The position numbers and the translations under genes were made by a program. Of a stretch of 64,000 bases of DNA, positions 26,727 through 35,017 are shown in pieces. This DNA is from Pseudonocardia humida (GTDB taxonomy: Bacteria > Actinomycetota > Actinomycetes > Mycobacteriales > Pseudonocardiaceae). Under the pieces are notes generated by a model that did no database searches, was not told the DNA's origin, and worked only from the letters and a program-made list of their open reading frames with translations. Where the stretch lies: the NCBI RefSeq assembly GCF_023898865.1, contig NZ_JAGSOV010000062.1:57985-121984 (forward strand), written 5' to 3'. Within the stretch, counting starts at the first letter, position 1, and every line of letters begins with the position of its first letter.

Positions 26727-26947
26727 GGCGTGCCGCCCACGTGGTGCTCCTGGTGGTCGACCTGGCTCGCGTCGACGCCGAGCTGCAGGCTGAGCAGCCG
26801 GCCCGCGCCCCACGCCGCGCCGGCGGCCAGCACGAGCACCAGCACGAACAGCGCGATCCGCAGCCGGGCCTCGCGCGCCGCACCGGCCGCTGCGCTGCCT
26901 TCGGGGACGGCGCGCGGCGGCGCGGACGGGGAGGGAGCGGGGGCCAC
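26723..26947 (-). CDS. Small single-pass membrane protein coupled to the copper ATPase
   Basis: The 74-residue product has a Pro/Ala-rich N-terminus, one membrane helix (ALFVLVLVLAAGAAWGAG) and a short tail ending QEHHVGGTP, whose histidines may bind metal. Its stop overlaps the start of the P-type ATPase gene by 4 bp. GTG 26947 has AGGG 9 nt upstream; an ATG at 26989 would add 14 residues and lacks an RBS. Similar small proteins accompany copper ATPases in actinobacteria; the function is unknown. Confidence 0.7.
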   Translation of the reverse strand: MAPAPSPSAPPRAVPEGSAAAGAAREARLRIALFVLVLVLAAGAAWGAGRLLSLQLGVDASQVDHQEHHVGGTP

Positions 26948-27249
26948 GGAGAAGGACCCTAAGCAAGACCGCCTCCGGGGGGTTGTCATGCTGAGGGCAG
27001 CAGACGGCACGCGCGGCCCCGAACGCGCCGAGCGGCAGTCCGCCACTCCCCGAAAGCAGTAACGACTACTCCAAATGCCGGGACGCGTCTCAGGTTCGGA
27101 CCGTCCGTCGCCGACGGGCGCCGTTGGTCGCGCCCGGCTGAACCCCACCACGGCGGTGGCCGTGTCCAGGGGCGGAACGTCGAGCACCACTGAACTACGA
27201 GTGACGACCCTGCGGCCGGGACCGTCCGGCCGGGATCCGGAGGTTTTCC
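26948..27249. other. 302-bp divergent promoter region
   Basis: It separates the copper-ATPase operon from the lipoprotein gene. I find no supported gene. A GGAAC word (27173-27177) could be an ECF-type -35 element for the lipoprotein gene, but the matching -10 is not clear. Confidence 0.5.
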
Positions 27250-27735
27250 ATGTCACGCGCCCCCGTGCTGGCCGCGGTGGCCGCAATCGCGGCCCTCGCG
27301 CTCACCTCGTGCAGCAGCGAAGGCGACGGTGTGTACAGCGGAGGCGGGAACGGCCAGGCGCCGGTGCTCAGCGCACCCAAGGGCGTCTACCTCAGCTCCA
27401 ACAGCACCGGCCAGCTGGGCACGACGGTGATCGACGCGGTCGGCTTCACCGTCTACCGCTCGGACAAGGACAGCGCCGACCCGCCCACCTCGAACTGCGC
27501 CGACGCCTGCACCCAGACCTGGAAGCCGATGGTCTACGAGGAGCCGGTCGTCCTGGAGGGCGTGCAGCAGGGCGACGTCGGGCGCATCACCCGCGCCGAC
27601 GGCGTCGAGCAGGTCACCCTGGGCGGCTGGCCGGTCTACACGAAGGTCGGCGAGCAGACCGGCGCCACCACCGGGCACGGCCAGGACGGCTGGTTCGCGG
27701 TCCAGCCCGACGGCGACAAGGCCGCCAAGAGCTGA
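27250..27735 (+). CDS. Secreted lipoprotein, PF03640 (Lipoprotein_15) type
   Basis: The 161-residue protein has a lipoprotein signal ending LTSC (lipid-modified Cys21). The mature part holds the FTVYRSDKD motif and a matching GWPVYTKVGE later, typical of the secreted repeat family PF03640, with a paired NCADACTQTWKP between them. The role of the family is not established; links to redox or haem-like ligands have been suggested for some members. A clear GGAGG lies 6 nt before ATG 27250. Confidence 0.85.
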   Translation: MSRAPVLAAVAAIAALALTSCSSEGDGVYSGGGNGQAPVLSAPKGVYLSSNSTGQLGTTVIDAVGFTVYRSDKDSADPPTSNCADACTQTWKPMVYEEPVVLEGVQQGDVGRITRADGVEQVTLGGWPVYTKVGEQTGATTGHGQDGWFAVQPDGDKAAKS

Positions 27736-27737
27736 CC

Positions 27738-27780
27738 GCGGCCGCGGCGGGTCCCCGCGGGGAACCACCGCCGCGGCCGC
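27738..27780. terminator. Nested GC hairpin after the lipoprotein gene
   Basis: Outer arms 27738-27750 and 27768-27780 pair perfectly (13 bp), and the loop holds a second palindrome, TCCCCGCGGGGA (27752-27763). It starts 3 bp after the stop and lies just before the TerD-CAP gene. Confidence 0.65.
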
Positions 27781-27794
27781 CGAGTTGGACGGGT

Positions 27795-28691
27795 GTGGTC
27801 ACCGAGCTGGTCGCGGGCGCCAACCTCGCGCTCCCCGGCGCCCGCGCCGGCTTCGCCGTCCCCGGCCCGTTCGACCTGTCAGCGCTGGTCCTGGGCGCGG
27901 ACGGGCGCGTGGCGGGCGACGGCGACATGGTCTTCTACAACCAGCCGTCGGCGCCGGGCGTCGGCCTGCGCGGGGCCGCGATCGACGTGGCCACCGACCG
28001 GCTGCGCCCCGGCGCCGAGCGGGTGGTCGTGCTGGCCAGCCCGGAGGCCGCCGGACTCGCGTTCGGCTCGCTGCCCGCCCCCGAGCTGACCGCCACCGGG
28101 CCCGACGGTCGCCCGTTCGCCCGGTTCCGCGCCGGCGGCCTGCGCACCGAGACCGCCGCCCAGCTCGTCGAGGTGTACCGGCGGGCGGGGCGGTGGCGGT
28201 TGCGCGCCATCGGCCAGGGCTACGCCGACGGCCTCGGCGGCCTGGTGCGCGACTTCGGCGTCGACGTCGCCGAGGAGCCGCCTCCGCCCGCGCCCGCTCC
28301 CGGTGGGGGTCCCCTCGCCGAGGTGGTGGCCGCCACGAACGTCGAGCGCGCCCGCCACGGCCTGCCCGCGCTGACCGTCGACGCCCGGCTGGGCGCCGCC
28401 GCCCAGGACCACAGCGACGACATGGTCCGCCGCGCGTTCTTCAGCCACGACAACCCCGACGGCGCCCAGGTCTGGGACCGCGCCCTGGCCCGCGGCTACC
28501 GCTACCGCAAGGTCGCCGAGAACATCGCCGCCGGCCAGCGCAGCGCGGCCGATGTGGTGGCCGGCTGGATGGACAGCCCCGGCCACCGCGCCAACATCCT
28601 CGACCGCGAGCTCACCCAGATCGGCGTCGGCCACGCCCTCGGCGGTGGCTACGGCACCACCTGGACCCAGGTCTTCGGCACCCCGCTCTGA
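27795..28691 (+). CDS. TerD-like domain fused to a CAP/SCP domain
   Basis: The first half (about residues 1-155) resembles a TerD stress domain: LVAGANLALPGA, DMVFYNQPSAPG, and the RLRPGAERVVVLASP strand. After a Pro/Ala linker (about 165-178) comes a CAP/SCP domain with VVAATNVERARHGL, FFSHDNPDG, AENIAAG and MDSPGHRANIL. CAP domains are usually extracellular, but I see no signal peptide, while TerD proteins are cytosolic and bind calcium, so location is uncertain. GTG 27795 is the only reasonable start after the hairpin; its RBS is weak. Confidence 0.8.
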   Translation: MVTELVAGANLALPGARAGFAVPGPFDLSALVLGADGRVAGDGDMVFYNQPSAPGVGLRGAAIDVATDRLRPGAERVVVLASPEAAGLAFGSLPAPELTATGPDGRPFARFRAGGLRTETAAQLVEVYRRAGRWRLRAIGQGYADGLGGLVRDFGVDVAEEPPPPAPAPGGGPLAEVVAATNVERARHGLPALTVDARLGAAAQDHSDDMVRRAFFSHDNPDGAQVWDRALARGYRYRKVAENIAAGQRSAADVVAGWMDSPGHRANILDRELTQIGVGHALGGGYGTTWTQVFGTPL

Positions 28692-28699
28692 CCCGGGTG

Positions 28700-29088
28700 A
28701 GCGTGGCCGCTGACTGACCAGGCGGTGCAGGGCGAAGCGCGCCAGCGGCGGGTACGCCACCAGCACCACCGCCGGGCCGTGGGCCGTGAGCCACGTGCGG
28801 GTGCCCGGCCCGTCCGGGTCGACGCCGTGGCGCAGGTGCAGCCGGATCGGCCCGCCCGCGCGTCCCACGCCCACCGCCGCGCGACCTCGTCGACGGCGGT
28901 GATCATGAACCGGACGGGCAGCCCCAGCGGCCCGCGGACCGTTCCGGTGACCCGGGGGCGATCCGCGCGGCCGCCGTCTCCACGCCCCGGATCTGCGGCG
29001 CCCACCCCGGCCACCGCGACGGCTGCGCGTACCGCTCCCACACGACCGGTACCGGCGCCGGACCGCTCGCCCGCGTGCTCGCCTCCAC
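28700..29088 (-). pseudogene. Frameshifted SRPBCC (polyketide cyclase-like) gene
   Basis: A SRPBCC protein can be read only by joining three frames: WERYAQPSRWPGWAPQIRG from about 29040, then TVRGPLGLPVRFMITAVDE after a shift near the C-run at 28950-28960, then GPIRLHLRHGVDPDG after a shift near 28855-28865. The order and similarity to SRPBCC proteins are good. Both shifts sit in G/C-rich runs, so a sequencing error is possible. The end runs into the antisense of the TerD-CAP gene without a clean stop. Confidence 0.7.
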
Positions 29089-29145
29089 CGCCCCATCGTC
29101 GACGACGCCCCCGTTCCCGCGCGCCGAACGACCCCCGCCGGCCGG

Positions 29146-29874
29146 TCAGGCGGTCCGGTGGGCCAGGAACACGAACTCCCGGCCGGGGCGGTCGGGGGCG
29201 TCGCGGACCTCGTCGAGGGTGAAGCCGTGCGCGGCCAGGTCGGCCTCGACCTCGGGGCGCTCGCGGAAGCGCAGCGTCGAGTCCGAGGTCAGCACGGTGC
29301 CGTCGACGGCGAAGACGTACGTCGAGCGGAAGGTGACCAGCGGCGGGTCGACCGCCACCACCTCGGGCCATGCCTCGACCACGCCCGCGCCGGGGACCTC
29401 GACCGACCGGTACGACCGCTCCCGGGTCCACTCCTCCCACGCCCGGCGGGCCGGGTCGCGGGTCTCGAACACGAGGTGGCCGCCCGGGCGGAGGGCGCGG
29501 TGGGCGCCGCGCAGGGTGATCGCCCAGTCCGCGGGCTCGACGACGGCCTGGGCGACGTTGCCGGTCATGACGGCCAGGTCGGCGGCGAGGTCGGGCACCG
29601 CGGCGGCGTCGCCGTGGACCCAGCGCACCCGCTCGCCCCCGGGGCGCTGCCGGGCGTACGCGATCGACCCCGCGGCTGGGTCGACCCCGGTCACCTCGCG
29701 CCCGCCCGCGGCCAGGGCCACCGCGAGGACCCCGGTGCCGCAGCCGATGTCCAGCACCCGGCGCGCGCCGAGCTCGTCGGCTATGGCGGCGTAGGCGCCG
29801 AGGTCGGCCCGGTCGGCCTCGAGGGCGTCGTAGACCCCGACCAGCCGGGGGTGCTCGTAGTGCGCGTCGGGCAT
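29146..29874 (-). CDS. Class I SAM-dependent methyltransferase
   Basis: The 242-residue protein has the SAM-binding loop VLDIGCGTGVLAVALA (about residues 40-55), the acidic VTGVDPA strand, GDAAAVP, and an HRALRPGGHLVFETRDP block after the motif II region. This is a typical small-molecule methyltransferase of the UbiE/Methyltransf_25 type. The N-terminal YEHPRLVGVYD motif is seen in a subset of actinobacterial proteins. The substrate is unknown. It stands alone downstream of the MocR gene on the same strand. Confidence 0.83.
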   Translation of the reverse strand: MPDAHYEHPRLVGVYDALEADRADLGAYAAIADELGARRVLDIGCGTGVLAVALAAGGREVTGVDPAAGSIAYARQRPGGERVRWVHGDAAAVPDLAADLAVMTGNVAQAVVEPADWAITLRGAHRALRPGGHLVFETRDPARRAWEEWTRERSYRSVEVPGAGVVEAWPEVVAVDPPLVTFRSTYVFAVDGTVLTSDSTLRFRERPEVEADLAAHGFTLDEVRDAPDRPGREFVFLAHRTA

Positions 29875-29924
29875 CGGCCGACGCTAGCCCGCCGGGCCGG
29901 CGCGCTCACCCGGATTCGGCGTCC

Positions 29925-29971
29925 TCGCAGAGGCTGTGCGGTCCGCGCAGAGCCCACGGCACCTGCGAGGA
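29925..29971. repeat. Dispersed 47-bp intergenic repeat, copy 2
   Basis: This is the second copy of the repeat at 24356-24402, with the same CACCCGGATT block upstream (about 29908). It lies in the 104-bp gap between the methyltransferase and MocR genes. Confidence 0.7.
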
Positions 29972-29978
29972 CCCGGCG

Positions 29979-31307
29979 CTACTCGACCCCGGTGTCGTGC
30001 GGGTCGGTGGCGGCCAGGGCGGCCAGGGTGGCGAGCGCGGTGTCGAGGGCGGCGGTGGTGGGGCTGCCCAGCGCGAGCCGGACCGCGTTCGGGGCGTGCG
30101 AGGCGCCGACCGCGAACGCCGCGGCGGGGGTGACGGCGACGCCGCGGCGGGCGGCGGCGGCCACGAACGTCTCGGCCCGCCACGGCGCGGGCAGCTCCCA
30201 CCAGCAGTGGTAGGCGGCGGGGTCGGCGCGCACGGTGAAGCCGGCGAGCCGGTCGGCGACCAGCCGCTGGCGGGCCGCGGCGTCGGCGCGCTTGTCGCGC
30301 TCGATCCCGGCGACGGCACCGTCCGCGCTCCACCGGGTGGCCACCTCGACGGCGAACGCCGTGGCGGCCCACCCGCCGCCGCGGACCGCCGCGGCGACCC
30401 GGGCGACCAGCGGGGGCGGCGCCACCAGGTAGCCGAGGCTGAGACCGGGGGCGACCCGCTTCGAGAGGCTGTCCACGACGACCGTGCGCCGGGGCGCCCA
30501 CACCGCCAGCGGCGGCGGGTCCGGGCGCAGGAAGGCGTTGACCCGGTCCTCGACGGCGGGCAGGTCGAGCTCGTCGAGGACGGCGGCGATCTCGGCCCGG
30601 CGCCGCGGCGACATCGTCGTCCCGAGCGGGTTGTGCAGCGTGGGCTGCAGGTAGACCGCGCCGACCGGGCCGCAGGCGGCGAGCGCGTCGGGGCGCATGC
30701 CCTCGGCGTCGACCGCGACGGGCACCAGGTCGACGCCGAGCCGGGCGGCGATCCCGCGGACCACCGGGTAGGTCAGCGCCTCGACGGCGATCCGCCCACC
30801 CGGTCCGACCAGCGCGCTGACCGCGGCGGCGACCGCCTGGCGGCCGTTGCCCGCGAACACGACGCCGTCGGGGTCGGGGCTCCAGCCCGGGACCGACAGC
30901 ACCCCGACCGCGGCCGCGCGGGCCGCCGCGGTGCCGGTCACCCCGACCGCCCGCAGTCCGACGTCCAGCGCGTCGGCTCGGAGCAATCCCCGCACCGCCC
31001 CGAGGAGCTGCTCGGCCTGGCCGGGCAGGATCGGGAAGTTGAGCTCGAGGTCGACCGCGGACGTCACGGGCTCGGTGGGCACCGGCGCCGGGTCGCCGCC
31101 CCCGGCCCGGACGAACGTGCCGCGGCCGACCTCACCGACCACCACCCCGCGCCGGACCAGCTCGCCGTACACCCGCGACGCCGTCGACACGGCCACTCCC
31201 CGGTCGCGCGCGAACCGGCGCTGGGTGGGCAGCCGGTCGCCGGGACGCAGCCGCCCCGCGCCGATGTCCTCGACGACGGCGTCGGCGAGGCGGCGGAAGT
31301 CGTCCAC
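29979..31307 (-). CDS. MocR-family regulator (GntR helix-turn-helix plus aminotransferase-like domain)
   Basis: The 442-residue protein has a GntR winged helix (about residues 5-75: RPGDRLPTQRRFARDRGVAVSTASRVYGEL, given here as the stretch around these motifs) and a type I aminotransferase-like domain with GNGRQAVAAAV, LQPTLHNPLG and the PLP lysine in SLSKR (about residue 282). MocR proteins bind PLP as a sensor. GTG 31307 has GGAG 5 nt upstream, while the longer ATG start is unsupported. It is divergent from the alpha/beta hydrolase gene, which is its likely target. Confidence 0.88.
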   Translation of the reverse strand: MDDFRRLADAVVEDIGAGRLRPGDRLPTQRRFARDRGVAVSTASRVYGELVRRGVVVGEVGRGTFVRAGGGDPAPVPTEPVTSAVDLELNFPILPGQAEQLLGAVRGLLRADALDVGLRAVGVTGTAAARAAAVGVLSVPGWSPDPDGVVFAGNGRQAVAAAVSALVGPGGRIAVEALTYPVVRGIAARLGVDLVPVAVDAEGMRPDALAACGPVGAVYLQPTLHNPLGTTMSPRRRAEIAAVLDELDLPAVEDRVNAFLRPDPPPLAVWAPRRTVVVDSLSKRVAPGLSLGYLVAPPPLVARVAAAVRGGGWAATAFAVEVATRWSADGAVAGIERDKRADAAARQRLVADRLAGFTVRADPAAYHCWWELPAPWRAETFVAAAARRGVAVTPAAAFAVGASHAPNAVRLALGSPTTAALDTALATLAALAATDPHDTGVE

Positions 31308-31389
31308 TATTGCTCCGAGAACATTGTCGTCATTGAGTTTCCAGAATGCACGGATGATGATCGGAGCGTCAACACCCGGAAGGACGCCC
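31308..31389. promoter_or_regulatory. Divergent MocR/hydrolase promoter
   Basis: The 82-bp gap is unusually AT-rich for this window. It has three spaced ATTG words (about 31309, 31323 and 31332), which are common in MocR direct-repeat operators. The exact -10 and -35 boxes are not assigned. Confidence 0.4.
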
Positions 31390-32169
31390 GTGCGCACACT
31401 CGCCCTGCCCGCCGCCACCCTCGCCTACGACGACCTCGGCCCCGCCACCGACGCCGCGCCGCTGCTGCTCGTGCACGGCCACCCGTTCGACCGCTCGATG
31501 TGGCGCGGCCAGCTCTCCCGCTTCGCCTCCCGCCGCGTCATCGCACCCGACCTGCGCGGCTACGGCGCCAGCACCGGCTCCGTCGAGCGCTGGTCCGACC
31601 TCGCCGACGACCTGGTCGACCTGCTGGACGCGCTGCGGGTGCCGCGGGCGGTGGTCGTCGGGCTGTCGATGGGCGGCCAGATCGCCCTCGACCTCGCGGT
31701 CCGGCACCCGGCTCGGGTCGCGGGCCTGCTGCTCGCCGACACGATGGCCGGCGCCGACCCCGACGCCCCCGGCCGCCGGGCCGCGGCCGACCGACTGCTG
31801 CGCGAGGGCATGGACCCGTACGCGGTGGAGAACCTCTACCGGATGGTCCGGCCCGGCTCGCCGGCCGCGGTCGCCGAGCACGTCCTGGCGATGATGCGCG
31901 AGACCGACCCCACCGGCGCCGCGGCCGCCCAGCGCGCCCGCGCCGACCGCCCCGACCTGCTGGCGGCCCTGGGCCGGCTGGACCTGCCCACGACCGTGGT
32001 GGTCGGCGCGGACGACGCGTTCACCCCCGTGTCCGACGCCCGCGCCATCGCCGACGCCATCCCCGGCGCCGAGCTCGTCGTGGTCGCCGGCGCCGCGCAC
32101 ATGCCCAACCTCGAGCAACCCGCCGCCTTCGACGCCGCCCTCACCCGCCTCCTGACCCGCATCCCCTGA
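31390..32169 (+). CDS. Alpha/beta-hydrolase
   Basis: The 259-residue protein has HGHPFDRSMWR (oxyanion region), the DLRGYGAS strand, the nucleophile elbow VVGLSMGG (Ser), the acid region VGADDAFTPV, and a C-terminal catalytic His in AAHMPNLEQP. Such enzymes hydrolyse esters, lactones or 3-oxoadipate enol-lactone; the 3-oxoadipate enol-lactonase subgroup looks similar, but I cannot assign a substrate. GTG 31390 has GGAAGGA 5 nt upstream. The neighbouring MocR gene probably controls it. Confidence 0.85.
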   Translation: MRTLALPAATLAYDDLGPATDAAPLLLVHGHPFDRSMWRGQLSRFASRRVIAPDLRGYGASTGSVERWSDLADDLVDLLDALRVPRAVVVGLSMGGQIALDLAVRHPARVAGLLLADTMAGADPDAPGRRAAADRLLREGMDPYAVENLYRMVRPGSPAAVAEHVLAMMRETDPTGAAAAQRARADRPDLLAALGRLDLPTTVVVGADDAFTPVSDARAIADAIPGAELVVVAGAAHMPNLEQPAAFDAALTRLLTRIP

Positions 32170-32232
32170 CCCCGCCCACGCCTCTCCCCGCCTCTCCCCG
32201 CCCCGCCCCGCGCTCGCCGCCGCCGCCCCCGA

Positions 32233-32289
32233 ATGTCAGGAAAGCCACCATCAGGACGTCTCGTGTCCTGATGGTGGCTTTCCTGACAT
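32233..32289. repeat. Long perfect palindrome with 25-bp arms (dispersed family)
   Basis: Arms 32233-32257 and 32265-32289 are perfectly complementary around a 7-nt loop. The 22-23 bp core is nearly identical to the palindrome at 59407-59459. It lies between the converging hydrolase and monooxygenase genes, where it could act as a bidirectional terminator or be a mobile palindromic element. Confidence 0.9.
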
Positions 32290-32355
32290 GGGCGGGGCGG
32301 GTGGGGGGCGGGGGGACCGGGTGGAGCGGGACCCCGGGCGGATGGGGTGGGGCGG

Positions 32356-34125
32356 CTAGCGGGCCAGGACCTGGGAGAGCACTCGGGAGAGCTCGGCGGC
32401 CGGGTCGTCGGAGGTGCCGGCGGAGCGCCACGCCACGTGCGCGTCCGGGCGGACCAGCACGCAGCCGGCCTCGTCGACCTCGCGGGCCCGCGCCCAGTCC
32501 TCGTACAGGTCGATGTGCTCGCGGCCGGGGCCGATCACGTGCGCGACCAGCTCGATGCCCAGCTGCTCGGCGACCTTGCCCGCCGCCTCCGCCCACGCCT
32601 CGCCGGCGATGCCGGTGAGCAGGCAGAACCGGCCCTTGCCCGCCAGGTCGTGGGTGGAGACCTTGCGGCCGTCGCGGGTGCCCAGCCAGGCGTGCGGCAG
32701 CCGGGCGCCCGGCCAGGTCGTCGGGTGGTAGTACAGCTCGGGGTCGCGGTCGAACGCCGGCTCCGGGGTGCCGTCGGGCACGACGGCGTTGGACGCGTAG
32801 CGCTGCCCGAGCTCGACGCCGTGCGCGTTGAACTCGTAGTCCTTGAGCTCCAGGGCCTTGCGCAGCGCCTCGCGCTGCCCGGCGGCCTGCGGGGTGTTGT
32901 CGGCGCGGGCGGCGATGTGCTGCTGCATGAGCTCGGGGTCGCCGCCGTCGACGCCGAGCGCGGCGAAGATCGGCCCGAACTCCTCGATGCTCTTGTTCGC
33001 CCGCAGCACGATCTGCTTGCCGATCGGCGAGCGCTCGGCGTCGTAGGAGTCCAGCAGCGCCTCGCCGGCGGTGCCGCGCAGCACGTATGCGAGCTTCCAG
33101 GCCAGGTTGTAGGCGTCCTGGATGGAGGTGTTGGAGCCCAGCCCGTTCGACGGGGGGTGGCGGTGGCAGGCGTCGCCCATGCAGAACACGCGCCCGGCCC
33201 GGTAGCGGGTGGCGTACATCTTGTTGTTGCCCCACAGCGAGGTGGAGCGGATGGTCACCGGCAGCTCGGGGTCGCCGACCAGCTCGCGGACGATGCTGAT
33301 GGCCATGTCCTCGTCGACGTCGGGCGGCGGCTGGTTGATGTCGTAGCCCCAGACGATCAGCCACTCGTTCCACGGCCGGACCATGCGGACCAGGCCCAGG
33401 CCGATGCCGCCGACGTCGCTGCCGGGCTGCAGCACCCAGTACAGGACGCTGGGCCGGTGCTCGACCAGGTGCGACAGGTCGGCGTGGAAGACGATGTTCA
33501 TCGAGCCGGCGATGTCCATCTGGCCCTCGAAGGGCAGCCCCACGTCGGCGGCGACCTGGCTGCGCCCGCCGTCGGCGCCGATCACGTACTTGGCGCGGAT
33601 CGTGTACTCGTGGCCGGTGACGCGGTCGCGGACCAGGACGTCGACGCCGTCGTCGTCCTGGGTGAGGCCGACGTACTCGGTGTCGAACCGGATCCGGCTG
33701 CCGTTCGCGGCGGCCTGCCCGACGATGATCGGCTCCAGGAAGGTCTGCGGGATGTCGCAGTGGGTGGAGGGGCTGGCCAGCGTGTAGTCGGCCTTGCGCG
33801 CCGGGTGGGTGCCCCAGGTGCGGACCCGGCCGATCTCGTCGCCGGTGAGGCTGGTGCAGAACACGGTGTCGCCCATGAGCTCGTTGGGCGTGCCCTTGGC
33901 GATCACCTCGTCCTCGATGCCGAGGTCGCGGAAGATCTCCATGGTGCGCTGGTTGGTGATGTGCGCCCGCGGCGTGTTGGCCGTCCACCGGTACTTGGTG
34001 ATCACCATGTGCTCGACGCCGAGCGACGCCAGCGCGAGCGCCGCGCCGCCACCGGCCGGCCCGCTGCCGATCACCAGCACGTCGGTCCGCAGGTCCGTTG
34101 CTCCGGTGGTGCTTGATGCCGTCAC
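32356..34125 (-). CDS. FAD-dependent aromatic monooxygenase, TfdB/2,4-dichlorophenol 6-monooxygenase type
   Basis: This flavin hydroxylase adds an oxygen atom to phenolic rings with NAD(P)H. The 589-residue protein has the dinucleotide motif VLVIGSGPAGGG near residue 18, the DG motif YVIGADGGRSQV, the GD motif VFCMGDACHRHPPSNGLG, and a C-terminal thioredoxin-like extension. Its length matches the TfdB subgroup. GTG 34125 has GGAGG 8 nt upstream, and several earlier GTGs are less well placed. With the distant maleylacetate reductase gene, it hints at aromatic degradation. Confidence 0.85.
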   Translation of the reverse strand: MTASSTTGATDLRTDVLVIGSGPAGGGAALALASLGVEHMVITKYRWTANTPRAHITNQRTMEIFRDLGIEDEVIAKGTPNELMGDTVFCTSLTGDEIGRVRTWGTHPARKADYTLASPSTHCDIPQTFLEPIIVGQAAANGSRIRFDTEYVGLTQDDDGVDVLVRDRVTGHEYTIRAKYVIGADGGRSQVAADVGLPFEGQMDIAGSMNIVFHADLSHLVEHRPSVLYWVLQPGSDVGGIGLGLVRMVRPWNEWLIVWGYDINQPPPDVDEDMAISIVRELVGDPELPVTIRSTSLWGNNKMYATRYRAGRVFCMGDACHRHPPSNGLGSNTSIQDAYNLAWKLAYVLRGTAGEALLDSYDAERSPIGKQIVLRANKSIEEFGPIFAALGVDGGDPELMQQHIAARADNTPQAAGQREALRKALELKDYEFNAHGVELGQRYASNAVVPDGTPEPAFDRDPELYYHPTTWPGARLPHAWLGTRDGRKVSTHDLAGKGRFCLLTGIAGEAWAEAAGKVAEQLGIELVAHVIGPGREHIDLYEDWARAREVDEAGCVLVRPDAHVAWRSAGTSDDPAAELSRVLSQVLAR

Positions 34126-34275
34126 TGAGTGTGCCTCCACCACGTCTCGCCCCACGGGGGGCGGGTTCGCCTCACCCCTGGCGCAGCAGCTTGCCACTCG
34201 GCCGGCACGCAGCGCGATGGGCCCGGACCCCGCGCTCCACCCCCCGGTGAGGTGCGCGAGGCCCGGGCCCGGGTG

Positions 34276-34301
34276 TCGTGCGGGGCCCCCGACCCGCACG
34301 A
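34276..34301 (-). terminator. Hairpin after the ABC permease operon
   Basis: Arms 34276-34284 and 34293-34301 pair perfectly (9 bp, 8-nt loop), 5 bp past the last permease stop on the minus strand. Confidence 0.65.
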
Positions 34302-34305
34302 CGGG

Positions 34306-35004
34306 TCACGCGGAGGTGCGCCGCAGGACCAGCCAGCCGGCCCCGCCCAGCAGCGCCGCCAGGACCAGCGGGTAGCCGGTGGTCAGCGCGAGCGGGGGCT
34401 GGGCGGCGAGCCACCGCGGGATCGCCGCCCAGCCGTCGGCCAGGGTGATGAGCACGGCCGACCCGCCGAGCACGACGGTCAGGCCGATCACCAGCCCGTA
34501 GACGCCGGGCGCCGCCCACCGCGCGAACACGGCGCCGACGAACGCGCCGGCCGCGGCCAGCGCCACGAACGGGACGGCGTAGGCCAACCAGTGCAGCAGC
34601 GGGCCGGCGTCCGCGCCGAGGTGCCCCGGCCCGAGGAGCTCCAGCCCGGTCCCCCACCCGTCGGTGGCCTGCTCGACGAGTCGCAGCACGCCGAGCAGGG
34701 CGCCGTACCCGGCCGCCTCCAGCACGGCCAGCACCGCGACGGCGGTGGCGAACGCCCGCCGCGTGACCCCCATGCCCAGCACGAACCGGAAGGTCTGCGT
34801 CGCGATCTGCAGGTACCCGGTGCCGACGGTGAGGTAGAACGTGAGCCGCGCCGAGGTGTAGGCGGTCGGGTCGGTGCCCGGGCCGTTCGCCGCGAACATC
34901 GCCAGGTTGATCGCCATGACCGCGCCCAGGACGCCGAGCGGCACCAGCACTCCCAGTCGGAAGTTGAGCAGCTGCAGCCGCACGACACCGAGCACCTGGT
35001 CCAT
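34306..35004 (-). CDS. ABC-2-like membrane permease, second paralog
   Basis: The 232-residue protein has about six membrane helices and no recognised enzyme motif. It is clearly homologous to the preceding gene: both share GMGVTRRAF, GYLQ, AYAVPFVA-type segments and an identical length. ATG 35004 has GGGAGG 8 nt upstream; the GTG at 35013 would sit directly on that RBS. It belongs to the GntR-ATPase-permease-permease operon. Confidence 0.83.
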   Translation of the reverse strand: MDQVLGVVRLQLLNFRLGVLVPLGVLGAVMAINLAMFAANGPGTDPTAYTSARLTFYLTVGTGYLQIATQTFRFVLGMGVTRRAFATAVAVLAVLEAAGYGALLGVLRLVEQATDGWGTGLELLGPGHLGADAGPLLHWLAYAVPFVALAAAGAFVGAVFARWAAPGVYGLVIGLTVVLGGSAVLITLADGWAAIPRWLAAQPPLALTTGYPLVLAALLGGAGWLVLRRTSA

Positions 35005-35017
35005 GGTCCCCACCTCC

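Noticed and set aside
27879..29096. Long minus-strand frame over the TerD-CAP gene
   Set aside because: Its bulk is antisense to the well-supported CAP domain; only its start overlaps the SRPBCC remnant.
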